The translations under genes were made by a program, and so were the position numbers. A stretch of 64,000 bases of DNA from Gigaspora rosea. Its lineage: Eukaryota > Glomeromycota > Glomeromycetes > Diversisporales > Gigasporaceae. Positions 24,331 through 34,720 of this stretch are shown here, piece by piece. The stretch lies in NCBI GenBank assembly GCA_003550325.1, contig QKWP01001137.1, positions 1-64,000 of the forward strand, read 5' to 3'. Position 1 is the first letter of the stretch, and every line of letters begins with the position of its first letter. The notes beneath the pieces are model-generated. The model saw only the letters and a list, made by a program, of their open reading frames with translations, was not told the DNA's origin and searched no databases.

Positions 24331-24415
24331 TGTAACTTTAAAACATAAATGTGCCCTTTCTCTTTAAGCGGGTCCTATACGAAAAAACACAATAGAATTG
24401 TTGCCAAAAAACTTA

Positions 24416-24586
24416 CAGTCTGCCTCTATATAATCATATAGTTGGGATAATATAGTGTAACTTTTTTAAAAAGTGTGTTTACAAAGAGATTGTGCTTATA
24501 TAGAGTATTTTTTATATATTTATAATAGTTTTTTTAACAAAATTAGGCGTGATTATATAGAATGTGACTATAAAGAGGTTTGACTG
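24416..24586. mobile_element. pogo-like MITE, 171 bp
   Basis: The ends CAGTCTGCCTCTATATAATC and the inverted counterpart of CAGTCAAACCTCTTTATAGT are flanked by TA (24414-24415 and 24587-24588). It is a different family from 17114-17455. Confidence 0.65.
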
Positions 24587-24689
24587 TACTAACTCATTCC
24601 AAAGAAGAATAAATAGAAGCTTGTGATTTAACCAAATATATAGGCTCGGAAGATGTAATTCAATTTTTGATGTACTTTCGATAAAACAA

Positions 24690-25000
24690 ATAGATAATGA
24701 ATATAAACAAAGACAAATAAATTATATACAAAATTAGAAGCAAAGAATATGGAGAATAAGGCGGATATGAAAAAATTATATGGTGAGATTATACAAAAAT
24801 TAGAAGTAAAGAATGCAGAGAATAAAACAGATATGAAGAAATTATATGATTAGATGATACAAAAATTAGAAGCAAAGAATACAGATTATAAAAAAGAGAT
24901 AGTTAAATTAGCAATAAAACAAAAGGATGAAGCTGAATTAGTTGGATGTTCAGCAAAACAGTTCAAACTTCAACTTTGGACTATATCCAAAGTCAATTAA
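24690..25000 (+). pseudogene. Coiled-coil gene remnant
   Basis: A frame reads repeated blocks of about 90 bp, each giving a charged heptad-like pattern (KLEAKN, ENKADMKKLYG, IIQKLEAKN). One in-frame TAG at about 24852 breaks it. It ends at TAA near 25000 after KQFKLQLWTISKVN. Upstream the frame is closed by stops. It looks like the 3' end of a coiled-coil protein gene made of short duplicated units. I do not recognise the family. Confidence 0.45.
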
Positions 25001-25706
25001 GTTTTTTATATGTCAAATTTTTTTTATATTTTATTTATTATAATTTTTTCTGCAATAGATTTCTTATGAGAAAGGTGAGGATCCTCACAGGCAAGTTTTT
25101 TTGCTTTATTAACACCTTTTATATTTTACTTGTATATTTTTCCTTTTTTTATTCGTGCTTATACTTTTGTAGAAGTGCTACAAGCTTTTTATAAATGGTA
25201 AATTTGAGATTTTTTTTATATGGTTCCTGTCAAAACATTTGCCTAGTATACTTTTTTTTAGCAAGATTTACCATTACAATACTCTATACTAGTAATCGAT
25301 ACTAGGTATTTTTTAATATAATTTTTATCCATAAACTAGTAGAGTAACACTATTTACAAACATGCAACTTATATATACTTTCATAAGGTGTCTTTGTGAA
25401 ACTCTATATTTAGCATCAGATAGGCCATTTCAATTTTTATTTTATCTATCTACTAAAATAAAATAGATTATACCATAATAAACAAGCTTATTTACCTGTG
25501 GTTTTGTTACAGAAACTATTTTATAAGCCAAATATTCTATGTATAAGAACAAAATCAACATAACAAGACATTGTCTAGGATTACGGCACAATTTACTGAA
25601 AGTTATTTACTAGCCAACTCATTTTTCTAATGCCGTAATGCCAACATGCTATTTCATCTACAGTATATTATTTTGATAAGAAGTATATTCGATAACGGTT
25701 TTACTA

Positions 25707-26031
25707 AATCACACCACTAGAGCTCAACACCACAATAATTTTCACCAATCAAATTTTTTAAATGCAGTGTAATGTAAAGATCAGGTGTAATATAAAATTT
25801 TTGTTGTTTTGCTTTTTTTTTAAAAAAATACCTTCTAACTCAAAATTTTATCTATGAAACCACCTTTTTTTTTAAAAAAAAAAAATCCTTTGCAAAATTT
25901 TACTATATACTATGCCTCACCCTAACCCTAACTATTGCTTTACTTAACATATATCAACTTTAGCTTTTGTTTATTTTTTTTTGATCTTTATGTTACACTG
26001 CATACTGGTGTTTAACACCACTGGTTTGATT
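25707..26031. mobile_element. TA-flanked MITE (GGTGTTGAACACC family)
   Basis: The ends AATCACACCACTAGAG and CCACTGGTTTGATT are inverted with differences and flanked by TA. The interior contains GATCAGGTGTAATATAAAAT, ATGAAACCACC, CCTTTGCAAAATTTTAC and CCCTAACCCTAAC, in the same order as the copies at 9766 and 47414. Confidence 0.65.
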
Positions 26032-26046
26032 TATAATTACTGTTCG

Positions 26047-26276
26047 ACAAAACATGTTTTTGACAGTGCTTTTCTTAAACAAAACATTTCCCAACAATTA
26101 TCTCCTGACATTAATTCTAACCAAAACTAACTCCAAATTGGCCAACCCTAATACTGAATCAGGCCAATTTTGCATCAAGGAAACAATCATCTAATACTGA
26201 ATCAGGCCAATTTTGCATCAAGGAAACAATCATTAAAAAATGTCTTGTCTAAAAATAAATTGTCAAAAACATGTAA
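26047..26276. mobile_element. Small fold-back with a perfect 43-bp duplication
   Basis: The ends ACATGTTTTTGACA and TGTCAAAAACATGT are inverted. Inside, 26148-26190 and 26191-26233 are identical 43-bp tandem units (contain GGCCAATTTTGCATCAAGGA). Confidence 0.55.
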
Positions 26277-26291
26277 TGTTAAATATATATA

Positions 26292-26531
26292 TGGGGTCTT
26301 TGCTAGAAAAACCACAGTTAGAGACTATTTAGATTTTGACAATAAAATCTGAAATTGCTAGCTATCTATTAATCCAATTTGAATAAACTTTTTTTATTTT
26401 ATAAAGCTATTTAAGCTTTATAAAATAAAAAAAAGTTTATTCAAATTGGATTAATAGATAGCTAGCAATTTCAGATTTTATTGTCAAAATCTAAATAGTC
26501 TCTAACTGTGGTTTTCCTAGCAAAGACCCCA
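26292..26531. mobile_element. TA-flanked palindromic MITE, 240 bp
   Basis: The whole element folds back on itself with very few mismatches. The ends are TGGGGTCTTTGCTAG and its inverted copy, with TA on both sides. The related copy is 48318-48548. Confidence 0.8.
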
Positions 26532-26834
26532 TATTATCGAAAAATGTGCTGTAATTTTAGTGAATCAAGCGACAACGTTGTCTAGCAATTTCAATACTCA
26601 TTTTGAAAAAAATAAACCAGGGATGGCATGTTATAATATTGGACATTTGGACATTTTGGGCAATATCCAATTGTCCAAATAATTTGATTGGACATGGTAA
26701 CTTTTTTTATTGGACATTAAGAAAAACTTAATTTAATCTTGGTCTAAATTAAACTTAATTTAGACCAATATTCATCAATACAAAATATTTCTAATTTGCA
26801 GTATATTTAAAAAAGAAATAATTTATACATCACA

Positions 26835-27155
26835 CATGCGATGTTGTCGCACCTGCCGCAGATCATAAAATCAGGTGTAATGTAAAAGCAAAACAATTAA
26901 AATAACCTGTTTTTTCATTTGATATGGTTAGGGTAAGGGATAGATTGTGTGTATGGGCGAGAGGGGGTTTTATAGTAAAATTTTGCAAGGAATTTTTTTT
27001 GTTAGAATTCTAAGAGTAGTTTCATATACTTAATTTTAAGTTATAGACGATTTTTGACAAAACAAACATTTGTTTTGAATTTTTTGATTGTGTAATGTTA
27101 CACCTGATCTTGAAATTTAATTGGGAGAGCAACATATAAGGAGCATCGCATGGGC
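26835..27155. mobile_element. Nested MITE inside the hAT-type element
   Basis: The ends are CATGCGATGTTG and an inverted CATCGCATG. The interior shares AAATCAGGTGTAATGTAAA, AATTTTGCAAGGAATTTTTTT and TAGTTTCATA with the 9766/25707 family. Borders are approximate. Confidence 0.5.
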
Positions 27156-27241
27156 AATGAATAAATTTATTCTTTAAAAAATATACTAATAATAATAATT
27201 ATTATTATAATAAAAATATGTGTATGTATATATATATTCAC

Positions 27242-27276
27242 ACTACTGAACCAACTTTTAAGTTGGTTCAGTAGTA
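27242..27276. repeat. 35-bp near-perfect palindrome
   Basis: ACTACTGAACCAACTT is followed by its inverted copy AAGTTGGTTCAGTAGT with a 2-3 base centre. Confidence 0.75.
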
Positions 27277-27639
27277 AAATAAAATTTAAAAATTTTATTT
27301 TACTTGCAATATGTTTATATATATACATTAGTTTTAAAAATATATATTTGGTATTGCTCTAATAAAATATGATTAATCAAACAGAATATAGAAACTATAA
27401 AATAATTGTATTTCAAAAAGAATAATAACAACAGTTGATTTTATTTTTAAGACATATTATAAAGAAAACACACCAAATAAAATAAACTAGCCAAGGTTGG
27501 CACTTTGAATTAGAAACATTTATTAAAAATTATTATTGTAAATTAAAAAGTTTATAAGAAATAAAATTAAAATTAATAAATAGCATTATTGTACAGTAGT
27601 TGGTGTTGTTTCTGAAAAATTATTCTTTTTTTTGGATGA

Positions 27640-28110
27640 TTTTGAACACCAAAAATCTGAAGGTAGCTATATAATTAATTTTTGTCAATTGCAAATAGTT
27701 GATATATAGTAAAGTTTAAATTTGTAAATTAATTATTAGCATTTAAGTGAACTTGTATGGAAGACTAAAATACATATAAACCAAAAGTTTTAACATAATT
27801 GGAGTACTTTTTATTATTGGACTTTTAATTTGTAAGTTCAAAGAATATATTTTTATTAAATGTAAAAATTAAAAACCAATAAATAAAAAGTTCTTCACAT
27901 TCTTTAAAAATTTTAAATTATGTGTATTTTGATCTTCTGAAAAGTTTATTTAAGCAACTATAATCAATTTGTATAGTGAACTTTGGACTTTACTATATAG
28001 CAACTATTATTGATTATGAAATAGCTTATTTTTGGGTTAAAGACATTTTAAGTTTGTTGACCAAAAGAGAGGCGGCAGCTTATTTTTAGAAGTGGCAATA
28101 TATATAGTAA
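27640..28110. mobile_element. AATAAGCTA-family fold-back nested in the hAT-type element
   Basis: TAGTAAAGTTTAAATTTG, CTTTTTATTATTGGAC, GTGTATTTTGATCTTCTGA and ACTTTACTATATAGCAAC repeat the order of 16550-16960 and 6600-7020, ending in TAGCTTATTTTTGGGTTAAA. Confidence 0.55.
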
Positions 28111-28313
28111 AGCTTTTGTCATCTTATTATTAAAATTGTCCAATAAAATTATTGGACAATTGGACATATAATCAATAAATCTTACAATTTATTTGGACAT
28201 TGTCCAATGCCTGAAGGTCCAAAAAATTATTTGGACATTTGGACTATGTCCAAATGTCCAATTGTCCAATTAAATTTATTTGAACATTGTCCAATGCCAA
28301 CCCTGAAATAAAC

Positions 28314-28980
28314 TGTTGTTATAAAAATACAAAGATGAATCGTGTAGGAGGAGGAACAGATTAACCAAATTGGATACTAAACTTGTAGAAGAATTTCTGA
28401 TCTTAAAATATAAATAGACTTACATAGGTCGAATTTCATTTATGAATTTTTTATTAGTAAACTTTGATACTTCAAATTTGTTAAGTGCAAAAGTTTTTAG
28501 TTACTCATGTATTAAATATATTTGAATATAACTATTTATATATTAATACTCACATACTAAATATATTCGACTTGATATTAATCATGTTAAATACATTCGA
28601 TTTGAGATATAATACTCACATGTTAAATATATTCAAGATGGTAGCTATTCACATTTAAATATGAACTCAAGTAACATACTAGTAACATTAAAGAGCTTGG
28701 CATATACCATTGATTTTGTGCAAATGTGATAGAGAAAGTTGTGATACCAATGATGATAAATAAAAAGGCAGGCAATTATTTGTAAGAGTGGAAGAATAGT
28801 ATAAATGTTATGCAATTTAGGTGATTTTGAATTGATTACATTATTCTTAATTTTTCGAGTACCCTAGCCATGGCAAAAAAAGTTTGGGTCACGTAATGTA
28901 AATCACTGATCAAGCTTAATGTAAACAAAATTACTGCTAATCTACCAATCCAAGTCCGGAGTCCGATATTTGAATAACAA
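28314..28980. other. AT-rich stretch with short repeats, no gene
   Basis: 28490-28640 repeats an ACTCAYRTRYTAAATATATT motif about four times. Nothing coding is seen. Confidence 0.5.
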
Positions 28981-29194
28981 CGTTCATATTAATGTTAATA
29001 CTAACATTCGTATTAGCGTTAGTATTAACATTCGTATTAATGCTAGTATTAACGTTCATATTAATATTAGTATTAAGTTTATATTAATGTTCTTATATTA
29101 ACATTTATATATGTTTATATCAACATTCATATGCAATACTAACATTAATACAAATGTTAATACTAAAGTTTGTATTAACATTCATATGAATGCA
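28981..29194. repeat. Degenerate hexanucleotide array, segment 1
   Basis: Continuous RTTNAT-type hexamers (ATTAAT, GTTAAT, GTTCAT, ATTAGT) with many self-inverted stretches. The 29195-29289 interruption contains GGTGGGTGTGGTCAATG and a T-run. Confidence 0.8.
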
Positions 29195-29289
29195 TTTATT
29201 TTTTTTTTTGGCTCAACCTTGGTGGGTGTGGTCAATGTCTTCTTTACTGCAAATTATTTTTACAGTGGTTAATTTTTCTTTTGAGCTTT

Positions 29290-29516
29290 AATACAAATGT
29301 TCACATAAAAGTTCATATTAACATTAATATTAATGCTAAAATTAATGTTAATATGAATATTTATATTAACGTTCATATTAATATTAATATCTGATATTAA
29401 CAGTTTATATTAATATTTATATTATTAATATTAATATGAATACAAATATTCATATAAATGTTCATATTAATGTTAATATTAATGTTAATATTAACATTAA
29501 TATGAATGTTCTTATA
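29290..29516. repeat. Degenerate hexanucleotide array, segment 2
   Basis: Same hexamer pattern (e.g. GTTAATATTAATGTTAATAT). Open frames on both strands read Asn-Ile/Val-Asn repeats, an artefact of the 6-bp period. Confidence 0.85.
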
Positions 29517-30228
29517 GTGCGGGACAGTAGTGTTGTCTTGGGACACAGACATGGACAGCAGACAGTCCGGGATGGGACGTCCGAAACATGTCTGCCCAGA
29601 ATTTTTTTTGTCTCAGACATTCAGCAAATCAACATGTAATCACCAACCAATAAAATTTGGTATGCCCATTATAAATATTATTATTATTTTTTACATAGCC
29701 CAAACCAAGGTCTGTATAATTTTGCAATTTGATTGGTTTTACCCAGTGGACATGTCCTAGATATAGTAGGGACAAAGTTAAAAATTAGTAGGACATTGTC
29801 CATGTACAATATCGTGTTGGGACATTATTGCGGACATGTCTCGGACATTCTGTTCTGGACTGTTCGTGTCCCTATAAAATTGGCTAGACAATGTCCATGT
29901 ACAACACTGCGGAACAGTATAAACCAACACCCCTGTACCAAATTTTGAAATAAATACTCAATTCTAATTGGCTAGTATAATAAATTCAATCATAATTGAT
30001 CAAAAATTATATATGAGTTTCTTTTTTTATATATTAATTACCAAATTTTCAATTGATATAGCTTCTTAACATTAAAATAAAATAAAAATATTTTCTAGCC
30101 AAATTATAGCTTAGACTTAAAGCTACAAATTGGCTAAAAAATTTTTTTTAAAAAAATTTTTATCTTTAAATTATATCAATTTCTGTAAAATATATATAAA
30201 AAGATATTAATTTATAGTGTCTCGCAAT
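29517..30228. mobile_element. Element with TGCGGGACAGTATAAA-like ends inside the array
   Basis: Once the inner hAT-type MITE is removed, the left end (TGCGGGACAGTATAAA) is inverted at the right (TTTATAGTGTCTCGCA), 14 of 16 matching. Hexamer array lies on both sides. No coding frame is credible. Confidence 0.5.
29528..29909. mobile_element. hAT-type MITE, 382 bp (TAGTGTTGT ends)
   Basis: TAGTGTTGTC on the left and inverted ACAACACTG on the right, with 8 bp duplication CGGGACAG/CGGAACAG (7 of 8). GGACA/TGTCC motifs crowd both ends. The same terminal type occurs at 43095-43359. Confidence 0.7.
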
Positions 30229-30468
30229 GTTTAACATTCATATTAATATTGATATTATTAATAGTTTATATTAATGTTCATATTAATATTAATACAAATA
30301 CAAATATTTATATGAACATTTGTATTAATGTTAATATTAATGTTAATATTAATGTTAATATGAATGTTTATATTAACATTCATATTAATGTTTATATTAA
30401 TGTTCATATAAATATTCATATAAATGTTCATATTATCATTCATATTAATGTTAATACATATATTAATA
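30229..30468. repeat. Degenerate hexanucleotide array, segment 3
   Basis: Hexamers ATTAATGTTAATATTAATGT and related. The segment ends exactly at a TA followed by CAGAGAAATTCACCT, the left TIR of the 30469-42846 element. Confidence 0.85.
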
Positions 30469-30849
30469 CAGAGAAATTCACCTAAAGCCAATATATTTTA
30501 TATATAGCTGCCAATTTTAGCTATAGTATAACCTAATTATTCAATAAAAATACAGAAAAACTTAATACAATTTTAAATTTTATTAATAATATTTAAATTT
30601 TTGTTAATAAATTCAAATTTTGTTATGTTTTTTTATATATAAACGCCAAAATTTTTGAATTATATATAAATTTAAATTAATATAATGGTTTAAAATAAAG
30701 ATATTTTATAGGTTAAAAACATCAATTTTTCAACTCTTTCTGACGATCCCTTATACCAAAAATTTCAAGAAGACCGGCCTATGAAAACTTTCCATTTAAC
30801 ACATAAAATAATAGTTTTGAGATGTGTTATTATGCCAAGCGTAACTCTT

Positions 30850-31330
30850 ACCAACTTCTTTATATTTGGTACTCTTCTGGGCTTTTTTTCGTTACATCTT
30901 GGAAACTTTCGAAATTTCGCCAAAAAGTGTGAAATCTAGCTTACCCCTCCAAAAGATCGGCAGTATTTATCCTTTCCGAATTGGGATAACGCCTACCAAA
31001 TTGGATCAAGTCACGAGAGCGTTTTGGACCTGTCTGAAACAAACAATGAATGACACGTGGACATGTAGAAACTGAACCGAAATGAAATTTCCTTCGACGC
31101 ATCCTGATACCCGGCGTATTTTTAGCTATCTTTCTATCATTCTTCATTATATATAAATATAGTACTTAGGTAAAGCTGAATAGCTTTATACAGTCTATAT
31201 AATTTTTAAAAACTAGTTCTTGCGAACATTTATTTTCTTTTCTTTTGTCTTTTTGTCTATTCTCGTTTTATTTGTTTATTTTGGATTTCATGTAGGTTTT
31301 GAAGTAGTACCCCCTTTTATATTTTCTTTT
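30850..31330 (+). repeat. Repeat shared with 3626-4300, upstream of the LINE
   Basis: Ordered matches (CCAAAAGATCGGCAGTATTT, GAATTGGGATAAC, GGATCAAGTCACGAG) followed by a pyrimidine-rich tract. It could be the 5' leader of the LINE family or an unrelated repeat. Confidence 0.5.
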
Positions 31331-32279
31331 GTTTTCAAAAATATTTGTTGTTCATGTGGATCTGGATTTAATACTCCTTGTCCTAGAGGCTAGGTAAGGA
31401 AGATCAAAGGAAAATTAGTAATGTTGGCAAGCCTTCTTGAAGCCTTAAAGGAAGAAAGAAGATGGAAAGGTAACTTCTAGCTTGTCGTAAAAAGGGAAAG
31501 TCCTTTTTATTTCAGCTTTAAGTAGCTAGATAGGCTATCTACTTCAATACCAAGTTGGTGTCAAAGTAGTGCAGTAGGTCGCATTTAGGTATCCGGGTAC
31601 TTAGGTACCGACTGGATGGCCGAATGATGCTAAACTTAGTTATTAGATAGTACTATGTAGGTGCATTAGTAAATACAAGTGTCTTAATAAAGTGTTAGCG
31701 TGGCTGCTTAAGTTGGAAAAAAAATAAAATAAAAGATATTTTCATATTGTAAAAAATACAAAAAAACTCTCACCGCTAATCCTCACGAATACTTTCAGTA
31801 AAAAGAAAATTGAAGCTAGAGCAAAAACAAGCATAGAAAACAACAAAACACACATAAAGAAAGTTGTAAAAATCTACAAAATACATAGAGTTTCTTAATA
31901 GCAAAATTTGAGTAGCTAGTCTAAGTGTCTTGAAATTTTATTTTTGGAATTTTAGTTCAGAAAAATATTTTTTGTTTGATACTTTTGGGAATCACTCTAG
32001 ACCTTGATCTGCAGATTCTAAAGAACACGTAAACAAACAAATACTACAAACAATAAAAACAAAACAACAATACGTTACAAAAGTAGCACATGAATCAAAC
32101 AAAACAATACTAAAATAGTTAGCTGGAAAATAAACAAGACAAAACAGGAATCAGGAATAGATAAGCCATCTAGATCATGTGAAAAATAAATTACAAATAC
32201 AATATGCAGAAATCAGTACTACATGATAATCACTCAACCTCTACAGAGCTAAACTGGGAGGCTAAATTTTTCAGATACC
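31331..32279. other. Stretch between repeat and LINE ORF1, no gene
   Basis: No intact frame. 31650-31740 ends in AATAAAG..GCTGCTTAAG plus an A-rich run, resembling the LINE 3' end near 42655-42695. It may therefore be a truncated LINE tail in front of the longer copy. Confidence 0.4.
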
Positions 32280-33960
32280 AGAATATTTTCAAATTATCAG
32301 AAAAAGAACGCTAAGAGATTTTACTAGAACATAGAGCAGTCATAGAGCTAGAACACTAAGGAGAGACAAAGAAATCGCAGCAATAACTGGAGCAGAACCA
32401 GAGTTCATTTGCATGTGCCAGTGCATTTTTGAACTATATGATTACATAGAGTATCTCAAGGCAGAAGCCAAAAAGAAAGAAGAAACACATTATAATTCAA
32501 CGGAAGAAAACGAGAAGATCAAGAAACTATTACTAACACAAAAATGTGGTACTAGTAACTATGAACTATTGGAAACTATAAGCAAAGAAATGACAGAGGC
32601 CCCGTTAGAACCAGAAGGTGTCACTAAAGAAAAAGCAAAAAGAGCACTAAACACAAAAAGTGCGAAACAAGAAGCAAATCTTGAAGATATAAAGAAGAAG
32701 AAGATAGTGTAATGGCAGATGGGATCTCACATGTGGCAGATCCAGAGATAGTTAATATGAACACTACAAAAAAACAAAAGATGGTATATACATATACTAT
32801 GTGGGTCATTCCAGAAGATACAAGATCAGCAAGAATACAAAGAAGTTTACAATTTTATGGAAGGTCTCATTTTACAGAATGGCGAAACCAAAACAAGAAA
32901 AAAGCAGTATCCTTTAACATTTTCTTTTGAAACAAGCAACGAGAAAATGCTTTCAAAAAAGCTTGGGCAATACACTTCGAGGAGGGCAAAATGTATAGAA
33001 TTTCTGAGAGGCATTTTGCGAAGGAGGTATTAGAAAGTAGAGCAACATTCAAAGCAGTCATTATATTGTGCCCAGAACAGCAATAGAAACAATGTTCTTG
33101 CGCCAACTAAAAGAAATTAATGCAAAGGCCGTATACATAGGGCAGTGTCATTAATCACCTGATTATTTTTTATCAGAGGCCTACCCCCCCTCCCTCTTCC
33201 TCAATATATAAATAGTCAGGTTCTTATATATAATTTCAACTTTTTTTACCCCCCTCCCCCCCTAAAAAATCACCTGATTTTTGTTACTCCCCATACCATA
33301 TAACAGCAACTTTAACCAAAGAACAACAGCATCAGTATACTTTGAATCAAGGAAAGACTTACAAGAGGCCTTAAAGAAAACTACAATAACAGGCTAATTT
33401 GGTCAACAGGTCCCCTCAGTCACAAGGACCTAGAGTCACTAGAAGTAAACACAAAAGTGTTACCAACAAGCCTCGACAAAACTAAGAGAATGCAAAGACC
33501 TAAAGTTAGCAGAAATAGAATTGTCGAAGATCAGGAAAAAAAGTCATACTAGAGGAGTTCACAGCAAACAAGGGTCTTTAGGCCGACTGAGAAGGAAACC
33601 AAACAGGTTTCAGACTGAATAGTGTAACAGTAGAAACCATAGATAAAGGTAAAATGGCATGTTATGGAAACCAAAAAGAGACAGTACAGAAGAGAATAAA
33701 CAAAAGGAACCAGAACACACAAGACATGCTCACTCAAATTTTGGAAAGACTCTTGAGACTGGAGGCCCAACAAATTTATGTTTCAACTGGTACTGCAAGA
33801 GCAGAATTTGCAAACCAATCCTAGTTTTCTCACAAGTTGAATTACAGAACAAGCCAGTGGAGTCCTCAAGTAGCGGCAATAATAGAGGGTCGCTGGTCCC
33901 ACATATCATTGTAGGCAAAAATAGAAAAAGAAAAAGACACTAAATACGAACAATTTAATA
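32280..33960 (+). pseudogene. LINE ORF1 (gag-like) remnant
   Basis: Broken coding of a nucleic-acid-binding first ORF. Recognisable blocks are a charged coiled-coil segment (32413-32712), TYTMWVIPEDTRSARIQRSL (about 32790), AWAIHFEEGKMYRISERHFA (about 32962), and a segment that runs across a MITE. Removing 33140-33292 and one ATA joins INAKAVYI to PYNSNFNQRTTASVYFESRK in frame, giving an RRM-like beta-strand pattern. Several frameshifts and stops make it non-functional. Family assignment rests on position before an APE endonuclease. Confidence 0.6.
33140..33292. mobile_element. 153-bp Harbinger-like MITE, copy B, in LINE ORF1
   Basis: Near-identical to copy A (9040-9184). It has an ATA duplication (33137-33139 and 33293-33295). 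Its removal restores the LINE ORF1 frame, so the borders are certain. Confidence 0.9.
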
Positions 33961-34720
33961 TTTTAAACATTGGTTTTTTATAACATTAACAGTATTAAAA
34001 GCAATAGAAACAAATTAAAAGTGGTAGTAAACTATGTGGAAAGTAAGGAATTGGACATTTTGGAACTAGGTAAGACAAACATAGAAAGTAGAAAAGGAGA
34101 ATACTTTTTAAATAAACAATGCATGTACAAAAGCTTCTGGGCAGGTGCAGATAGTAATAAGTTAAAAGGTTCAGGATTAGGGATCCTAATTAAGAAATAT
34201 TGAAAAAGACACATCACTTGCATAGAAAAGGACGACCCGTATTTTGTCTGTATAATGCTGGACTTCAAAAGACTGACCATAGTCATTATATACTTGTACA
34301 TCGCCCCCAATGACAAAATAGTTTAAGAGGGGATTTTAAACTGACTAAAAAAAAAATAGAAAAGAAAATGAGAAAAACACAAAGATTCATTGTGCTGGGA
34401 GACCTGAATATCGATAAAGGGAAATTAGCAGAAAAAAGTTCAGCAAACATCGTTCAAACAAAAAATCACAAGGCGAAGAATCACAATCCTAATTCCAACT
34501 TCAGAAGGAAAATTCTAGCTCTGCTAGAGGAGAGAAATTTCTACAATACACAAGAAGTAGAGCAAGAACCAACTTGGTCAAACAGAAATGTTAACACAAG
34601 AATCAACTGCATCTGGATCTACAATGAGTGAAAAAACAATATTGTATATAGCAAGGTTGATGAGATGATATGCTATACAATGAGTGACCATAAACTAATT
34701 AGAGCTAGCATCATCACAGG
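33961..34720 (+). pseudogene. LINE APE-type endonuclease domain, broken
   Basis: The endonuclease nicks target DNA for target-primed reverse transcription. Seen in order: YNINSIKSNRNKL, LDILELGKTNIE (the usual catalytic Glu of LGETN is Lys), FWAGADSNKLKGSGLGILI, IYLYIAPND, VLGDLNIDKG, TWSNRN, TRINCIWIY (Asp of SRIDYIW replaced by Asn), and MSDHKLI. Stops at about 34201 and 34325 and frameshifts break it. Both catalytic changes are G-to-A on the coding strand. Confidence 0.8.

Larger units (their letters stand above)
26618..28305. mobile_element. hAT-type non-autonomous element, 1688 bp
   Basis: The termini CAGGGATGGCAT and inverted CAGGGTTGGCAT are flanked by a perfect 8 bp duplication AAATAAAC (26610-26617 and 28306-28313). 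About 100-160 bp at each end is packed with TTGGACA/TGTCCAA motifs, a typical subterminal binding region. The interior has at least two older or nested MITEs (26835-27155 and 27640-28110) and no transposase. Confidence 0.8.

Noticed and set aside
30249..30491. Open frames of 77-78 codons on both strands reading Asn/Ile/Val repeats
   Set aside because: A 6-bp repeat without stop codons gives open frames automatically, and both strands are equally open.
30850..31330. LTR of a retrotransposon paired with 3626-4300
   Set aside because: The two copies are 26 kb apart, strongly diverged, and no protease, integrase or primer-binding site was seen.
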